This document shows positions 15,492-29,286 of a stretch of DNA of 64,000 nt, one piece after another. Each line of letters opens with the position of its first letter. Within the stretch, counting starts at the first letter, position 1. The notes beneath the pieces were generated by a model. The model did no database searches, was not told the origin of the DNA, and saw nothing but the letters and a program-made list of their open reading frames with translations. The stretch is taken from assembly GCF_014779555.2 (NCBI RefSeq), contig NZ_CP094357.1, positions 3,224,001 to 3,288,000 of the forward strand, in the 5' to 3' direction. The stretch comes from Lysobacter capsici. Lineage in GTDB: Bacteria; Pseudomonadota; Gammaproteobacteria; Xanthomonadales; Xanthomonadaceae. The position numbers and the translations under genes were made by a program.

Positions 15492-16054
15492 GAGCGAGGC
15501 TCCATGGTGATGGCTGACCGGATCGGGGCGATCCGGGGTTCGGGGGAAAACACGTTGCGCGGACGCATCCGGCGGCTCGAGCAACGATGCACATAAAACC
15601 GCAAACATAACCCTGGCATTACGGACCGATTACCGCTCAATAACCGCCCATCGCTGCCCGGCGTTCGCGGACTTGCCCGGCGGCCTGGGCCGCCGTATTC
15701 GCGATAAACCCACACAACGCGGGCCTGTCGCGAAATCCGTCACGCGCGGGAAAGACACCGGAACCCGAAAATCCCGTCGCGCGCTGCCTGCTTTCGCACG
15801 CCGCGCCGCCGCTTTCCCGCCGCAGCGGGAGATTATCGCGCACTAACGCGCGAATATCCCCGAACACGCCCCGAGCATATCCAAGCGCCAGCGCCTGAAA
15901 ACCCCACCTCGGTCGCGAAACTAAATCCTGGAACAATTCGATCCAGCGCGGCCGCGGGCCGCGCCTTCCCCAAGGCTCGGCCGCGACGACGACATCCGCT
16001 GCAGACTCTAATCACACTCTGACATGAATTGAAGCAGGCGACGTTCACCCAGGC
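15492..16054. other. intergenic region, nothing recognised
   Basis: About 560 nt between the small lipoprotein gene and the 3' end of fumC. It should contain the lipoprotein promoter, but I see no clear -35/-10 pair. A minus-strand open frame at 15637-15936 has no ribosome site and a composition like its surroundings. Confidence 0.5.
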
Positions 16055-17581
16055 TCAACCGCCCCCGCCACCGCCGCCACCGGCCTGGATGCCGCCGCGG
16101 GTCAGCCGGGCCGGATCGAGCAGGCGGCGCAGCTGTTTCTCCGGCAGCCCGGTGACCTCGATCGCCACCTCCAGCACCGGCCGACCTTCCTTATAGGCCT
16201 GTTTGGCGATCGCCGCGGCCTTCTCGTAACCGATCAGCGGATTGAGCGCGGTGACCAGGATCGGATTGCGGTCGAGCGCCTCGCGCACATGCGCCTCGCG
16301 CGCGCGCAACCCGGCGATCGCGCTGTCGGCGAGCAGACGCATGGCGTTGCCGAGCAGACGGATCGAATCGAGCAGGTCGTAGGCGATCAGCGGCAGCATC
16401 ACGTTGAGCTGGAAATTGCCGCTCTGCCCGGCCACGGTGATCGCTGCGTGGTGACCGATCACCTGCGCGCAGACCATCGCCATCGCCTCGGGAATCACCG
16501 GATTGACCTTGCCGGGCATGATCGAACTGCCCGGCTGCAGCGCCGGCAGTTCGATCTCGCCCAGGCCGGCCAGCGGGCCGGAATTCATCCAGCGCAGGTC
16601 GTTGGCGATCTTGGTCAGGGCCACCGCCAGGGCGCTGAGCTGGCCGGACAGTTCGACCGCATCGTCCTGCGCGGCCAGGCCTTCGAACTTGTTCGCCGCC
16701 GATTCGAAGCGGGTGCTGGTCGCGGCCGACAGCGCCTTGGCCATGGCCTTGCCGAACCGCGGGTCGGCGTTGATGCCGGTGCCGATCGCGGTGCCGCCGA
16801 TCGGCAGCCGGCGCAGGCGCTTGAGGCTGTCTTCGATGCGCGCCTGCGCGGAATCGAGCTGCGCGGCCCAGGTGTCGAACTCCTGGCCGAACGTCAGCGG
16901 CATGGCGTCCATGAGATGGGTGCGGCCGGTCTTGGTCGTACCCGCCAGTTCTTTCGCCCGCTTGCCGATGGTCTTGCGCAGATGCGCCAGCGCCGGCAGC
17001 AGGGATTCGACCACCGCCAACTGCGCCGACACCCGGATCGTGGTCGGAATCACGTCGTTCGAGCTCTGGCCCAGGTTGACGTGATCGTTCGGATGGATCG
17101 CGTGCTTGCCCGCGCGCGAGGCCAGGGTCGCGATGACCTCGTTGGCGTTCATGTTGCTCGAGGTGCCCGAGCCGGTCTGATAGACGTCGATCGGGAAATG
17201 CGCATCGAAGCGGCCGTCGGCGACCTGCGCCGCGGCCGCGCCGATGGCCTTGGCCACGCCGGCGTCGAGCAGGCCGAGCCCGCCGTTGACCTGGGCCGCA
17301 GCGGCCTTGACCAGCGCCAGCGCGCGGATGAATTCGCGCGGCATCGGCACGCCGGAGATCGGGAAGTTCTGCACCGCGCGCTGGGTCTGCGCGCCCCACA
17401 AGGCATCGCTAGGGACGCTGAGCTCGCCCATGCTGTCGTGTTCGCGGCGGAAACCGGGCGTGGCCGTGGCTTGCGCGGGTTTGCCGGATCTGCCGGATGC
17501 CGGCTTGGTCCGGGGCTCGACCGAGGTCGGAGCCGAGTTCCTGGCGGATTTCTGCGCCGAATTGCGGGATTTAGTCGCCAT
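16055..17581 (-). CDS. fumC: class II fumarate hydratase
   Basis: 508-residue fumarase, hydrating fumarate to malate in the TCA cycle. Conserved blocks: TGSGTSSNMNANEV, HVNLGQSSNDVIPT, KTGRTHLMDAMPL and the superfamily signature GSSIMPGKVNP. ATG 17581 has GGAG at proper spacing; ATG 17593 is less suitable. Two oddities stand out. About 45 low-complexity residues rich in Ser, Lys and Ala precede the usual start region (SMGELSVP), and the C-terminus ends in a run of eight glycines after GGIQA. Both make it longer than the usual 460 or so residues. It is divergent from purB. Confidence 0.95.
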   Translation of the reverse strand: MATKSRNSAQKSARNSAPTSVEPRTKPASGRSGKPAQATATPGFRREHDSMGELSVPSDALWGAQTQRAVQNFPISGVPMPREFIRALALVKAAAAQVNGGLGLLDAGVAKAIGAAAAQVADGRFDAHFPIDVYQTGSGTSSNMNANEVIATLASRAGKHAIHPNDHVNLGQSSNDVIPTTIRVSAQLAVVESLLPALAHLRKTIGKRAKELAGTTKTGRTHLMDAMPLTFGQEFDTWAAQLDSAQARIEDSLKRLRRLPIGGTAIGTGINADPRFGKAMAKALSAATSTRFESAANKFEGLAAQDDAVELSGQLSALAVALTKIANDLRWMNSGPLAGLGEIELPALQPGSSIMPGKVNPVIPEAMAMVCAQVIGHHAAITVAGQSGNFQLNVMLPLIAYDLLDSIRLLGNAMRLLADSAIAGLRAREAHVREALDRNPILVTALNPLIGYEKAAAIAKQAYKEGRPVLEVAIEVTGLPEKQLRRLLDPARLTRGGIQAGGGGGGGG

Positions 17582-17814
17582 TGCCAACTCCATTAAGTCG
17601 TGGGGTGACGCTGAGTCGTGGGGGACGCGCGACCCATGGGCCATGCGTCGCATCGAGTGGTCGGGGACGCGGCGGTGCTCCGCAACAGCGAAGACCGCGC
17701 CGTGCTGGCATTACGACTGCGCTGGCGGGCGTCATGATCGCCGCGACCGCGAGGCGCGTCGAGTGCGCGCGGGTATTTCGCCCGATCCGGTGAGGTCCCA
17801 ATCGCGCGAAGCTT

Positions 17815-19347
<1,533 letters not shown>

Positions 19348-19395
19348 TTCGGCCCAGGCATCCCACCGTTGCTCTTCGCAGGTACGTACCTACCT

Positions 19396-19905
19396 GTAGG
19401 AGCGGCGCAAGCCGCGACCGCCAATACCCAACTACGCCGAAACTTGCGCCGTAGCCGCATTACCGCGGTCGCGGCTCGCGCCGCTCCTACAGTCGCTCCG
19501 GCGGGGCTACGTTTCCTCCTGTAGGAGCGGCGTAAGCCGCGACCGCGAATACCCAACTACGCCGAAACTTGCGCCGTAGCCGCATTACCGCGGTCGCGGC
19601 TCACGCCGCTCCTACAGTCGCTCCGACGGGGCTACGTTTCCTCCTGTAGGAGCGGCGCGAGCCGCGACCGCGAACATTCAACTACGGCGAAACCCGCGTC
19701 GTGACCGCATTGCCGCGGTCGCGGCTCACGCCGCTTCTACAGTCGCTCCGACGGGGCTACGTTTCCTCCTGTAGGAGCGGCGCGAGCCGCGACCGCGAAC
19801 ACTCAACTACGGCGAAATTCGCATCGTGACCGCGAATACCCAACCGCGCCGAAACTTAGGTCGCGGCCGCATTGCCGCGATCGCGGCTCACACCGCTCCT
19901 GCAAT
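19396..19905. repeat. tandem array of a 125-bp palindromic repeat, about four copies
   Basis: Copies begin at 19396, 19521, 19646 and 19771, exactly 125 nt apart. Each starts GTAGGAGCGGCG, carries an inverted GCGGCTC..GCCGCTCCTACAG arm about 75 nt later, and ends in a spacer GTCGCTCC.GCGGGGCTACG. Copies 1-3 differ by a few substitutions; copy 4 is degenerate in its second half. The outer arms match the palindrome upstream of purB. No unique spacers are present, so this is not a CRISPR array. It fills the gap between purB and the beta-lactamase gene. Confidence 0.92.
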
Positions 19906-20017
19906 CGCCAGGACGCGGAAGCAAAAATCCAGCTTGCTGTTGCCACAATTTCTTTTTGCTTCGCGCTGCATCCGAATCGGAGATAGTGATCGCCACTGTC
20001 CTGCAAGGGTTTCGCAC

Positions 20018-20968
20018 ATGCGTTTTCGTACCGGCGTGTTGGCCGTTTCGCTCGTTTCATCGCTGCTCGCGGCCTGCGCGAGCGCGCCGCACGCCGACAA
20101 GACCCGCATCGCGACGGTCGTTCTGCCCGCGCCCTGCTCCGCCGATCCGAGCTGGGACGAGCCGACCGCGCCGCGCCACATTTACGCCAACACCTGGTAT
20201 GTAGGCACCTGCGCGATCAGCGCGATCCTGATCACCTCCGACGCCGGTCACGTCCTCATCGACGGCGTTACCGACAAGGCCGCGCCGCGGATCGAGGCCA
20301 ACATCCGCGCGCTAGGTTTCGAACCGGAGGACGTGCGTTACATCGTCAGTTCGCACGAACACCTCGATCACGTCGGCGGGATCGCCCGCCTGCAACGCGA
20401 CACCGGCGCGAGCGTGGTCGCGCGCGAACCCGCCGCGACCGCGCTGGAACGCGGCCACAGCGATCGCAGCGATCCGCAGTTCCTGAGCGTGGCGAAGTTT
20501 CCGCCGGTCGCTTCGGTGCAACGCATCGGCGACGGCGAGACCCTGCGCGTCGGGCCGCTCGTGCTGACCGCTCACGCCACGCCGGGCCACACCGCCGGCG
20601 GCACCAGTTGGACCTGGTCCTCGTGCGACGGCGCGGTCTGCCGCGCCATGATCTACGCCGACAGCGTCACCCCGTTCTCCGACAAGGTCTATCGCTACAG
20701 CGAAAACGCCGGCATGGTCGCGGCCTTCCGCAACAGCCTGACGACCATCGCCGAGTTGCCCTGCGACATCCTGTTGACGCCGCATCCCAGCGCAAGCCGA
20801 TTGCTCGAACGCCTGGACCCGGCCTCCGGCGTCGCCCTAGCCGACACCAATGCTTGCCGCGCCTACGCCGCGACCGGCACCGAGAAACTCGACGCGCGCC
20901 TCGCCAAGGAACGGGCCGGCCGGGCCGGCAACGTGCCGAGTCACGAGAAGCCCGCGCCCAGTCATTGA
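20018..20968 (+). CDS. subclass B3-type metallo-beta-lactamase, putative lipoprotein
   Basis: 316-residue MBL-fold hydrolase. The zinc set of subclass B3 is complete: H113-x-H115-x-D117-H118 (SSHEHLDHVGG), H191 (TPGHTAGGTSWTW) and H256 (LTPHPSAS). IYADSVTPFSDKVYRY near residue 212 also matches B3 enzymes such as L1 and THIN-B. The N-terminus MRFRTGVLAVSLVSSLLAAC has a perfect lipobox (LAAC, Cys20), so it is probably anchored in the envelope. Start ATG 20018 with AAGG upstream. It is likely to hydrolyse beta-lactams including carbapenems, but activity is inferred from family residues only. Confidence 0.9.
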   Translation: MRFRTGVLAVSLVSSLLAACASAPHADKTRIATVVLPAPCSADPSWDEPTAPRHIYANTWYVGTCAISAILITSDAGHVLIDGVTDKAAPRIEANIRALGFEPEDVRYIVSSHEHLDHVGGIARLQRDTGASVVAREPAATALERGHSDRSDPQFLSVAKFPPVASVQRIGDGETLRVGPLVLTAHATPGHTAGGTSWTWSSCDGAVCRAMIYADSVTPFSDKVYRYSENAGMVAAFRNSLTTIAELPCDILLTPHPSASRLLERLDPASGVALADTNACRAYAATGTEKLDARLAKERAGRAGNVPSHEKPAPSH

Positions 20969-21036
20969 AACGCGTCGCCACGCCGCCTTAGCGCGGCCCG
21001 CGCGACACTCCTGTCTTGATCCTCCGGAGCGTGACG

Positions 21037-21435
21037 ATGCAGCAGCTGATCAATATCGACGTCCCCGACCTCGACGCGGCGATGCGTTTCTACACCCAGG
21101 CCTTCGGCTTGCACGTCGGGCGCAGACTGGGCGCGGAGGTGATCGAACTGCTCGGCGGACAGGCGCCGATCTATCTGTTGCGCAAACCCGAGGGCTCGGC
21201 CGCCGCGGGCGACGACGTCCGCCGCTACGCGCGGCATTGGTCGCCGCTGCATCTGGATGTGGTGGTCGACGACCTCGACGCGGCCTTGCGCAGCGCATTG
21301 ACCGCCGGCGCGCGCCAAGAAGGCGCGATCCGCGGCGCGAACTGGGGCCGGATCGTGCAGATCGCCGATCCGTTCGGCCACGGTTGGTGCCTGCTGCAGT
21401 TTTTGGGACGCGGCTACGACGAGATCGCCGACTGA
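21037..21435 (+). CDS. VOC (glyoxalase/bleomycin-resistance) family protein
   Basis: 132-residue single VOC module pair. The first beta-alpha-beta-beta-beta unit covers about residues 1-55 (NIDVPDLDAAMRFYTQAFGL), and the second about 65-130 (HLDVVVDDLDAALRSALTAGA..ADPFGHGWCLLQF). Start ATG 21037 is favoured by CCGGAG eight bases upstream. VOC proteins bind a divalent metal and act on many substrates, so no specific reaction is assigned. It lies after the beta-lactamase gene and faces the DUF1275 gene. Confidence 0.85.
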   Translation: MQQLINIDVPDLDAAMRFYTQAFGLHVGRRLGAEVIELLGGQAPIYLLRKPEGSAAAGDDVRRYARHWSPLHLDVVVDDLDAALRSALTAGARQEGAIRGANWGRIVQIADPFGHGWCLLQFLGRGYDEIAD

Positions 21436-21448
21436 GCGCGTCCCAAGC

Positions 21449-22129
21449 TCACCCGCCTTGCACGGGCCTGCGCAACGCCCAGTGCCGGTAAAGCGCATAC
21501 GACACCCCGGTGATCCCGGTCAGCATCGCCGGGACATACAAGGCCCGGTAGCTCCACGCCTGAAACAACACCGCGCCGATCGCGCCGCCGGCCAGGAAGC
21601 CGCAGATCACCACCAGGCACAGCCACACCCGTCGCGTGCCGACCGGCAGCCCGCGCAGCCAATGGCCCAGCGCGACGCCGACGTCGGTGAACAAACCGGT
21701 CAAATGGGTGGTGCGGATCAGCGCGCCGCTGTAGGTCGTGGCCATCGCATTCTGCAGGCCGCAGGCGACCGCGGCGAGCATCACCCCCGCATGCACGTCG
21801 CGCTCCATCAGCGGCACCGCCGCGAACAGACAGGCCGCCTCCACCGCCAGCACCACGCCATAGCGACGACCCAGCTTCAAGGTGCTGTCCTGGATGATCA
21901 GGCCGCTGAGCACCGCGCCGAACACGAACGACAACGCGACCAGGACCAGATCCAACGCCACCCGGCCCTGGCCGTGAGCGAGCGCGACCCCGAGCAAGGT
22001 CGTGGTGCCGGTCAGATGCGTGACCGCCTGGTGCTCATAGCCGAGATAACCGATGGCATTGATCATGCCGGCGATCGCGGCCAGGCAGGCCGTGCCGATC
22101 CAGACCCACCGCGGCAGTACGATTCCCAT
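21449..22129 (-). CDS. YoaK/DUF1275 family membrane protein
   Basis: 226-residue inner-membrane protein with about six hydrophobic segments. DUF1275 hallmarks: an N-terminal GMINAIGYLGYE, HLTGTTTLLG, and the ATTYSGALIRTTHLTGLFTDVG motif near residue 130. The start ATG 22129 follows AGGGGGACGCA. The function of this widespread family is not established; a transport role has been suggested. It converges with the VOC gene. Confidence 0.88.
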   Translation of the reverse strand: MGIVLPRWVWIGTACLAAIAGMINAIGYLGYEHQAVTHLTGTTTLLGVALAHGQGRVALDLVLVALSFVFGAVLSGLIIQDSTLKLGRRYGVVLAVEAACLFAAVPLMERDVHAGVMLAAVACGLQNAMATTYSGALIRTTHLTGLFTDVGVALGHWLRGLPVGTRRVWLCLVVICGFLAGGAIGAVLFQAWSYRALYVPAMLTGITGVSYALYRHWALRRPVQGG

Positions 22130-22402
22130 TGCGTCCCCCTGGTCCTCGTCAGTTTAGCCGCCACGGTCGGCGCTCGAACTTCGGGCCGCGCCTTCGCTGC
22201 GGCTCGATCGCATCGACTCGGGCCAAGTCCAGCAGCCCAAGCCGGCCCGCAAAGGCCGGACAGCGGCGAATTCCGATCACCGCGCACACCTATAAAGCGG
22301 GCCGAACCGACCGGTTCGGTGACGCACGCGCCGCACCCGGCATCGTCACATCGGCGACAATGCCGTTATCCGCGCGAACCGAGCGCGATCCGATCTGTAG
22401 CC

Positions 22403-23674
22403 ATGGCCAAGAAACCCGTCGCAAGCCCCGCCCGCCGCCAGACCGCCGCTCCGGCGATCGAGGTCGACGCGGCCGCCCATCCGCCGCTGGGCATGAGCCC
22501 GGCCGTGTTCCTGCGCGATTACTGGCAAAAGCGCCCGCTGCTGATCCGCAACGCCTTCCCCGGCCTGCAGTCGCCGATCCAGCCCGAGGACCTAGCCGGC
22601 CTGGCCTGCGAGGAAGGCGTGCTGGCGCGGGTGATCGAGCACGATCGCGAGCGCGATGTGTATTCGCTGCGACATGGGCCGTTCGAGGAAGCCTTTTTCC
22701 CCGGCCTGCCGGGACAGGACTGGACGCTGCTGGTGCAGGACGTCGACAAGTGGGACGCCGACGTCGCCGCGCTGCTGCCGGCGTTCGCTTTCCTGCCGCG
22801 CTGGCGCATCGACGACATCATGGTCTCGTTCGCCGCGCCGGGCGGCTCGGTCGGCGCGCATGTCGACCAGTACGACGTGTTCCTGCTGCAGGCCCAGGGC
22901 CACCGGCGCTGGCAGATCGACGCGCGGCCCGATGCGCCGCAGGACTTCCGCCCCGACGCCGACCTCAAGCTGCTGCGCGAATTCGACCCCAGCCACGACT
23001 GGGTGCTCGGCCCCGGAGACATGCTGTACCTGCCGCCGGGCGTGCCGCACCACGGCGTCGCGCAGGACGCCTGCCTGACCTTCTCGGTCGGCATGCGCGC
23101 GCCCTCGGCCGCCGAGCTGATGGGCGATTACATCGACACCCTGGCCGGCGAAGCCGACGACAGCCTGCGCTATCGCGACCCGGATCTGAGCCCGCCGCGC
23201 GATCCCAACGAGATCGACGCGACCGCGATGGGCCGGGTGGTCGAGGCCTTGAACGCGATGCGCATGAACGACCCCGACCGCCTCGGCGACTGGTTCGGCC
23301 GTTTCATCACCGTGTACCGCGCCGCCGGCGAGGTCACCGCGGGCGGCGATGAGCCGCGCTCGCGGATCGAGATCGAATGGGACCTGGAACGCGGCGCCTC
23401 GCTGTGGCGGCATCCGTGGTCGCGGATGGCCTGGCGCAAGGCGCATGCCAAGGGCCAGGCCGCGCGGCTGTACGTCAGCGGCCAGGAATTCGCCCTGCCC
23501 GCGCGCGACGCCCAGGCCATCGCCGCGGCGGTCGAGATCGATGCCGAAGCCTATTCGGCGCTGTCCGAGACCGGCCGCGCCTGCGTGCAGGAACTGATCG
23601 CCGGCGGCCATTACCGTCTCGGCCTGGACGATGACGGCGACGACGACGGCGAGGACGCGGGAGACGGCGAATGA
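22403..23674 (+). CDS. roxA: JmjC-type ribosomal protein oxygenase (RoxA/YcfD family)
   Basis: 423-residue cupin. In E. coli the orthologue YcfD hydroxylates an arginine of ribosomal protein L16 using Fe(II), oxygen and 2-oxoglutarate. The iron triad is visible as H153-x-D155 (GAHVDQYDVF) and H216 (GVPHHGVA). LGMSPAVFLRDYWQKRPLLIRNAFP near the N-terminus is typical of the family. A C-terminal winged-helix region precedes an acidic tail rich in Asp and Gly. The start ATG 22403 lacks a clear ribosome site. The stop overlaps the next gene as ATGA, so the two are co-translated. The name is by homology. Confidence 0.9.
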   Translation: MAKKPVASPARRQTAAPAIEVDAAAHPPLGMSPAVFLRDYWQKRPLLIRNAFPGLQSPIQPEDLAGLACEEGVLARVIEHDRERDVYSLRHGPFEEAFFPGLPGQDWTLLVQDVDKWDADVAALLPAFAFLPRWRIDDIMVSFAAPGGSVGAHVDQYDVFLLQAQGHRRWQIDARPDAPQDFRPDADLKLLREFDPSHDWVLGPGDMLYLPPGVPHHGVAQDACLTFSVGMRAPSAAELMGDYIDTLAGEADDSLRYRDPDLSPPRDPNEIDATAMGRVVEALNAMRMNDPDRLGDWFGRFITVYRAAGEVTAGGDEPRSRIEIEWDLERGASLWRHPWSRMAWRKAHAKGQAARLYVSGQEFALPARDAQAIAAAVEIDAEAYSALSETGRACVQELIAGGHYRLGLDDDGDDDGEDAGDGE

Positions 23675-24573
23675 GCGCGGGGTTCCAGGTCGTCGCGGTG
23701 CTCGATTACGCCGCCGCCTTGCCGGCGCTGAGGCAGGTGCGCGAGACCGTGTTCGTGCAGGAACAAAATGTCCCGGCCGAACTGGAACTCGACGCCCACG
23801 ACCCGCTGTGCCAGCACGTATTGGCATTCGCCGACGACGGCACGCCGATCGGCACCGGCCGGCTGACCCCGGACCGGCGCATCGGCCGCATGGCCGTGCT
23901 CGCCCCGTGGCGCGGCCGCGGCGTCGGCGAGGCCTTGCTCACGGCGCTGCTGCAACGGGCCGGCGAGCTGGGCTGGCGCGAAATCACCCTGCACGCGCAA
24001 TTGCCGGCGCAGCGGCTCTACGCGCGTCACGGTTTTCTGCCGTACGGCGAGCGCTTCTTCGAGGCCGGGATCGAACACCGATCGATGCGCCTGCTGCTGG
24101 GCGCGGCCAACCCGGTCGAGACCCGCGACGCGGCCCTGGCGGCCATGCTCGGAGTGATCGCCGGCGCCCGCCGCGGCCTGTCGATCTACAGCCGCGAACT
24201 CGACCCGGGCCTGCTCGACCGCACCGATGTCACCACCGCGCTGCGCCGGTTCGCCACCGGCGGCGGCGTGACCCGCATCGTGCTGCACGACCCGGCCGCG
24301 CCGCAGCGCGCCTTGGCGCCGTTGATCGGCCTGGCCCAGCGCCTGCCCAGCGCGTTCGCGTTCCGCGCGATCGAGGAGCCGGTCGACCAGACCTACGCCT
24401 CGGCCTATGCGGTCAACGACCGCGACGGCTGGTACTACCGCACCCTGGGCAATCGTTTCGACGGCGAGACCCGGCTCGACGGCGGCCCGCGCGCGCGCCA
24501 GCTGCGCGCCCACTTCGATCCGGTGTGGGAACGCGCGCGGCCGTGCAGCGAGTACCGGGCGCTGGGAATCTGA
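23671..24573 (+). CDS. GNAT acetyltransferase fused to a DUF7931-like C-terminal domain
   Basis: 300-residue, two-part protein. Residues 1-145 are a GNAT domain with the acetyl-CoA loop RGRGVGEALL and a late AQLPAQRLYARHGF motif. Residues 160-300 form a second domain (RRGLSIYSRELDPGLLDR ... ALAPLIGLAQRLP ... RDGWYYRTLG) seen fused to or next to such GNATs in Xanthomonadaceae. The ATG overlaps the roxA stop by four bases. The substrate is unknown. Coupling to a ribosome oxygenase hints at a role around protein modification, which is inference. Confidence 0.82.
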   Translation: MSAGFQVVAVLDYAAALPALRQVRETVFVQEQNVPAELELDAHDPLCQHVLAFADDGTPIGTGRLTPDRRIGRMAVLAPWRGRGVGEALLTALLQRAGELGWREITLHAQLPAQRLYARHGFLPYGERFFEAGIEHRSMRLLLGAANPVETRDAALAAMLGVIAGARRGLSIYSRELDPGLLDRTDVTTALRRFATGGGVTRIVLHDPAAPQRALAPLIGLAQRLPSAFAFRAIEEPVDQTYASAYAVNDRDGWYYRTLGNRFDGETRLDGGPRARQLRAHFDPVWERARPCSEYRALGI

Positions 24574-25049
24574 AGACCCGAAGCCAGCGAACCTCAGCCC
24601 CTGCGCATGCGCAAGGTGCCCGGAACAGACAGGGCCACCTTGGCGAAAACGGCCTCAACCTCGACGGGCCATGTCGCTCGGCGCGCGGCCACGGCATCGC
24701 GGACCGGCCCGTGTCGAGGAAAGGCCACCTGCAGAAAACCTCCGCGGCCTGGTCGAGAGATATCGTTTTCATCGACATGCCCTGGGGCTCGCGGACCTGC
24801 CCGCCCCACCCTTGGCGCTTGAAACGCCGCGGCCCCGACCCAAGACCTGAGCGGCATTGCCGGAACGGTCCGAATCGCGCTTATCGACCCCGCGATCGAC
24901 GAAATCGAACCGAATCGGCCACTTAGACGTAAGTAGTTATGCCGCTGGGCTTAACACTACCGCTATAATTCTCAGCCTTGTCCGCGCCCAGCGCCTCCGT
25001 GCGCCCGCGCGACGCCACTTCCGCCCCCAAGAGTTTCCCGATAGCCATC
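24574..25049. other. intergenic region upstream of sucA
   Basis: About 475 nt with no convincing gene. The last 100 nt turn AT-rich and include a TATAAT box (24964-24969), so the sucA promoter is probably here. Confidence 0.6.
24964..24969 (+). promoter_or_regulatory. candidate sucA promoter -10 box
   Basis: A perfect TATAAT lies about 80 nt before the sucA GTG, in a locally AT-rich stretch. The position of a -35 box is unclear (TTATGC lies 20 nt upstream). It would give a leader of about 75 nt. Confidence 0.5.
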
Positions 25050-27884
<2,835 letters not shown>

Positions 27885-27950
27885 GGCGCTGGTGCTCCGA
27901 CGACCCCAATTACGCATACCCACTTACAAGCACTCCAGGATGCCTGCCCC

Positions 27951-29165
27951 ATGAGCACCGAGATCAAAGTCCCCGTTCTGCCCGAGTCGGTCTCCGACGC
28001 CACCATTGCCACCTGGCATAAGAAAGTCGGCGATGCGGTCAAGCGCGACGAGAACCTGGTCGACCTGGAAACCGACAAGGTCGTGCTCGAGGTGCCCTCG
28101 CCGGTCGACGGCGTGCTCAAGGAAATCAAGTTCGAGGAAGGCTCGACCGTGACCAGCTCGCAGCTGATCGCGATCGTCGAGGCCGGCGCCGCCGCCAGCG
28201 CGCCCGCCGCCGAAGCCGCGCCGGCCGCGGCCAAGGTCGACGCGACCCCGGCCGCCGGCGCGCAGCCGATCACGCCCAAGGCCGAAGCGCCGAAGGCCGC
28301 CGCCGCGAGCGCCAACGACCAGCTGCCCCCGGGCGCGCGCTTCACCGCGAACAAGGAAGGCATCGACGCGGCGCAGGTCGAAGGCACCGGCCGCAAGGGC
28401 GCGGTGACCAAGGAAGACATCCTCAATTACGCCAAGAACGGCGGCGTCGGCAACGCCGCCGGCGCGCGTCCGGAAGAGCGCGTGCCGATGACCCGCATGC
28501 GCGCGCGCATCGCCGAGCGCCTGATGCAGTCGAAGAACTCGATCGCGATGCTGACCTCGTTCAACGAAGTCAACCTCGGCAAGGTCATGGCGATGCGCAA
28601 GGAACTGGGCGAGTCGTTCGAGAAGGCCAACGGCGTCAAGCTGGGCTTCATGAGCTTCTTCGCCAAGGCCGCGGCCAACGCGCTGCAGCGTCACCCGGTG
28701 GTCAACGCCTCGGTCGACGGCAACGACGTGGTCTATCACGGCTATGCCGACATCTCGATCGCGGTGTCGACCGAGAAGGGCCTGGTCACGCCGGTGTTGC
28801 GCAATGTCGAGCGCATGGGCTTCGCCGACGTCGAGAAGGCCATCGGCGATTACGCCAAGAAGGCGCGCGACGGCAAGTTGGCGCTGGAAGACCTGCAGGG
28901 CGGCACCTTCACCATCACCAACGGCGGCACCTTCGGCTCGCTGATGTCGACCCCGATCGTCAACCCGCCGCAGTCGGCCATCCTGGGCATGCACGCGATC
29001 AAGGAACGCGCGATCGTCGAGAACGGCGCCGTGGTCGCCGCGCCGATGATGTACATCGCGCTGAGCTACGACCACCGCATCATCGACGGCAAGGACGCGG
29101 TGCTGTTCCTGGTCGATATCAAGAACCAGCTCGAGAACCCGCATCGCATGCTGCTCGGCATGTAA
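27951..29165 (+). CDS. sucB: dihydrolipoyl succinyltransferase, E2 of 2-oxoglutarate dehydrogenase
   Basis: 404-residue E2 core protein. Domains in order: lipoyl domain (1-77) with the lipoylated lysine K43 in [11 protein letters not shown]; an Ala/Pro-rich linker; a peripheral-subunit-binding domain (about 118-155, [20 protein letters not shown]); and the catalytic domain, with H375 and D379 in [11 protein letters not shown]. Same numbering as the E. coli enzyme at the active site. It starts 66 nt after sucA, so the two are co-transcribed. Confidence 0.97.
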   Translation: MSTEIKVPVLPESVSDATIATWHKKVGDAVKRDENLVDLETDKVVLEVPSPVDGVLKEIKFEEGSTVTSSQLIAIVEAGAAASAPAAEAAPAAAKVDATPAAGAQPITPKAEAPKAAAASANDQLPPGARFTANKEGIDAAQVEGTGRKGAVTKEDILNYAKNGGVGNAAGARPEERVPMTRMRARIAERLMQSKNSIAMLTSFNEVNLGKVMAMRKELGESFEKANGVKLGFMSFFAKAAANALQRHPVVNASVDGNDVVYHGYADISIAVSTEKGLVTPVLRNVERMGFADVEKAIGDYAKKARDGKLALEDLQGGTFTITNGGTFGSLMSTPIVNPPQSAILGMHAIKERAIVENGAVVAAPMMYIALSYDHRIIDGKDAVLFLVDIKNQLENPHRMLLGM

Positions 29166-29174
29166 TGCAACGAG

Positions 29175-29286
29175 CCCCTCTCCCGCTTGCGGGAGAGGGG
29201 TTGGGGTGAGGGCCTTCCGCAGCAGCGACGCCCTCCCCGCCCCCTCATCCGCCCTTCGGGCACCTTCTCCCGTAAACGGGAGAAGG
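29175..29286. repeat. pair of hairpin repeats between sucB and lpdA
   Basis: Two perfect hairpins: CCCCTCTCCCGC..GCGGGAGAGGGG (29175-29200) and CCTTCTCCCGT..ACGGGAGAAGG (29263-29286). The first is nearly the same as the one at 1035-1059. Lying inside an operon, they may act on mRNA stability or partly separate lpdA expression from sucAB. Neither has a T-tract typical of a terminator. Confidence 0.75.

Noticed and set aside
19396-19905. Possible CRISPR array
   Set aside because: The whole 125-bp unit is repeated with no unique spacers, and the units are internally palindromic.
24978-25049. Upstream TTG as the start of sucA
   Set aside because: It would add 24 residues unlike any SucA N-terminus; the GTG at 25050 gives the conserved DSLLKQFSQSSQL start.
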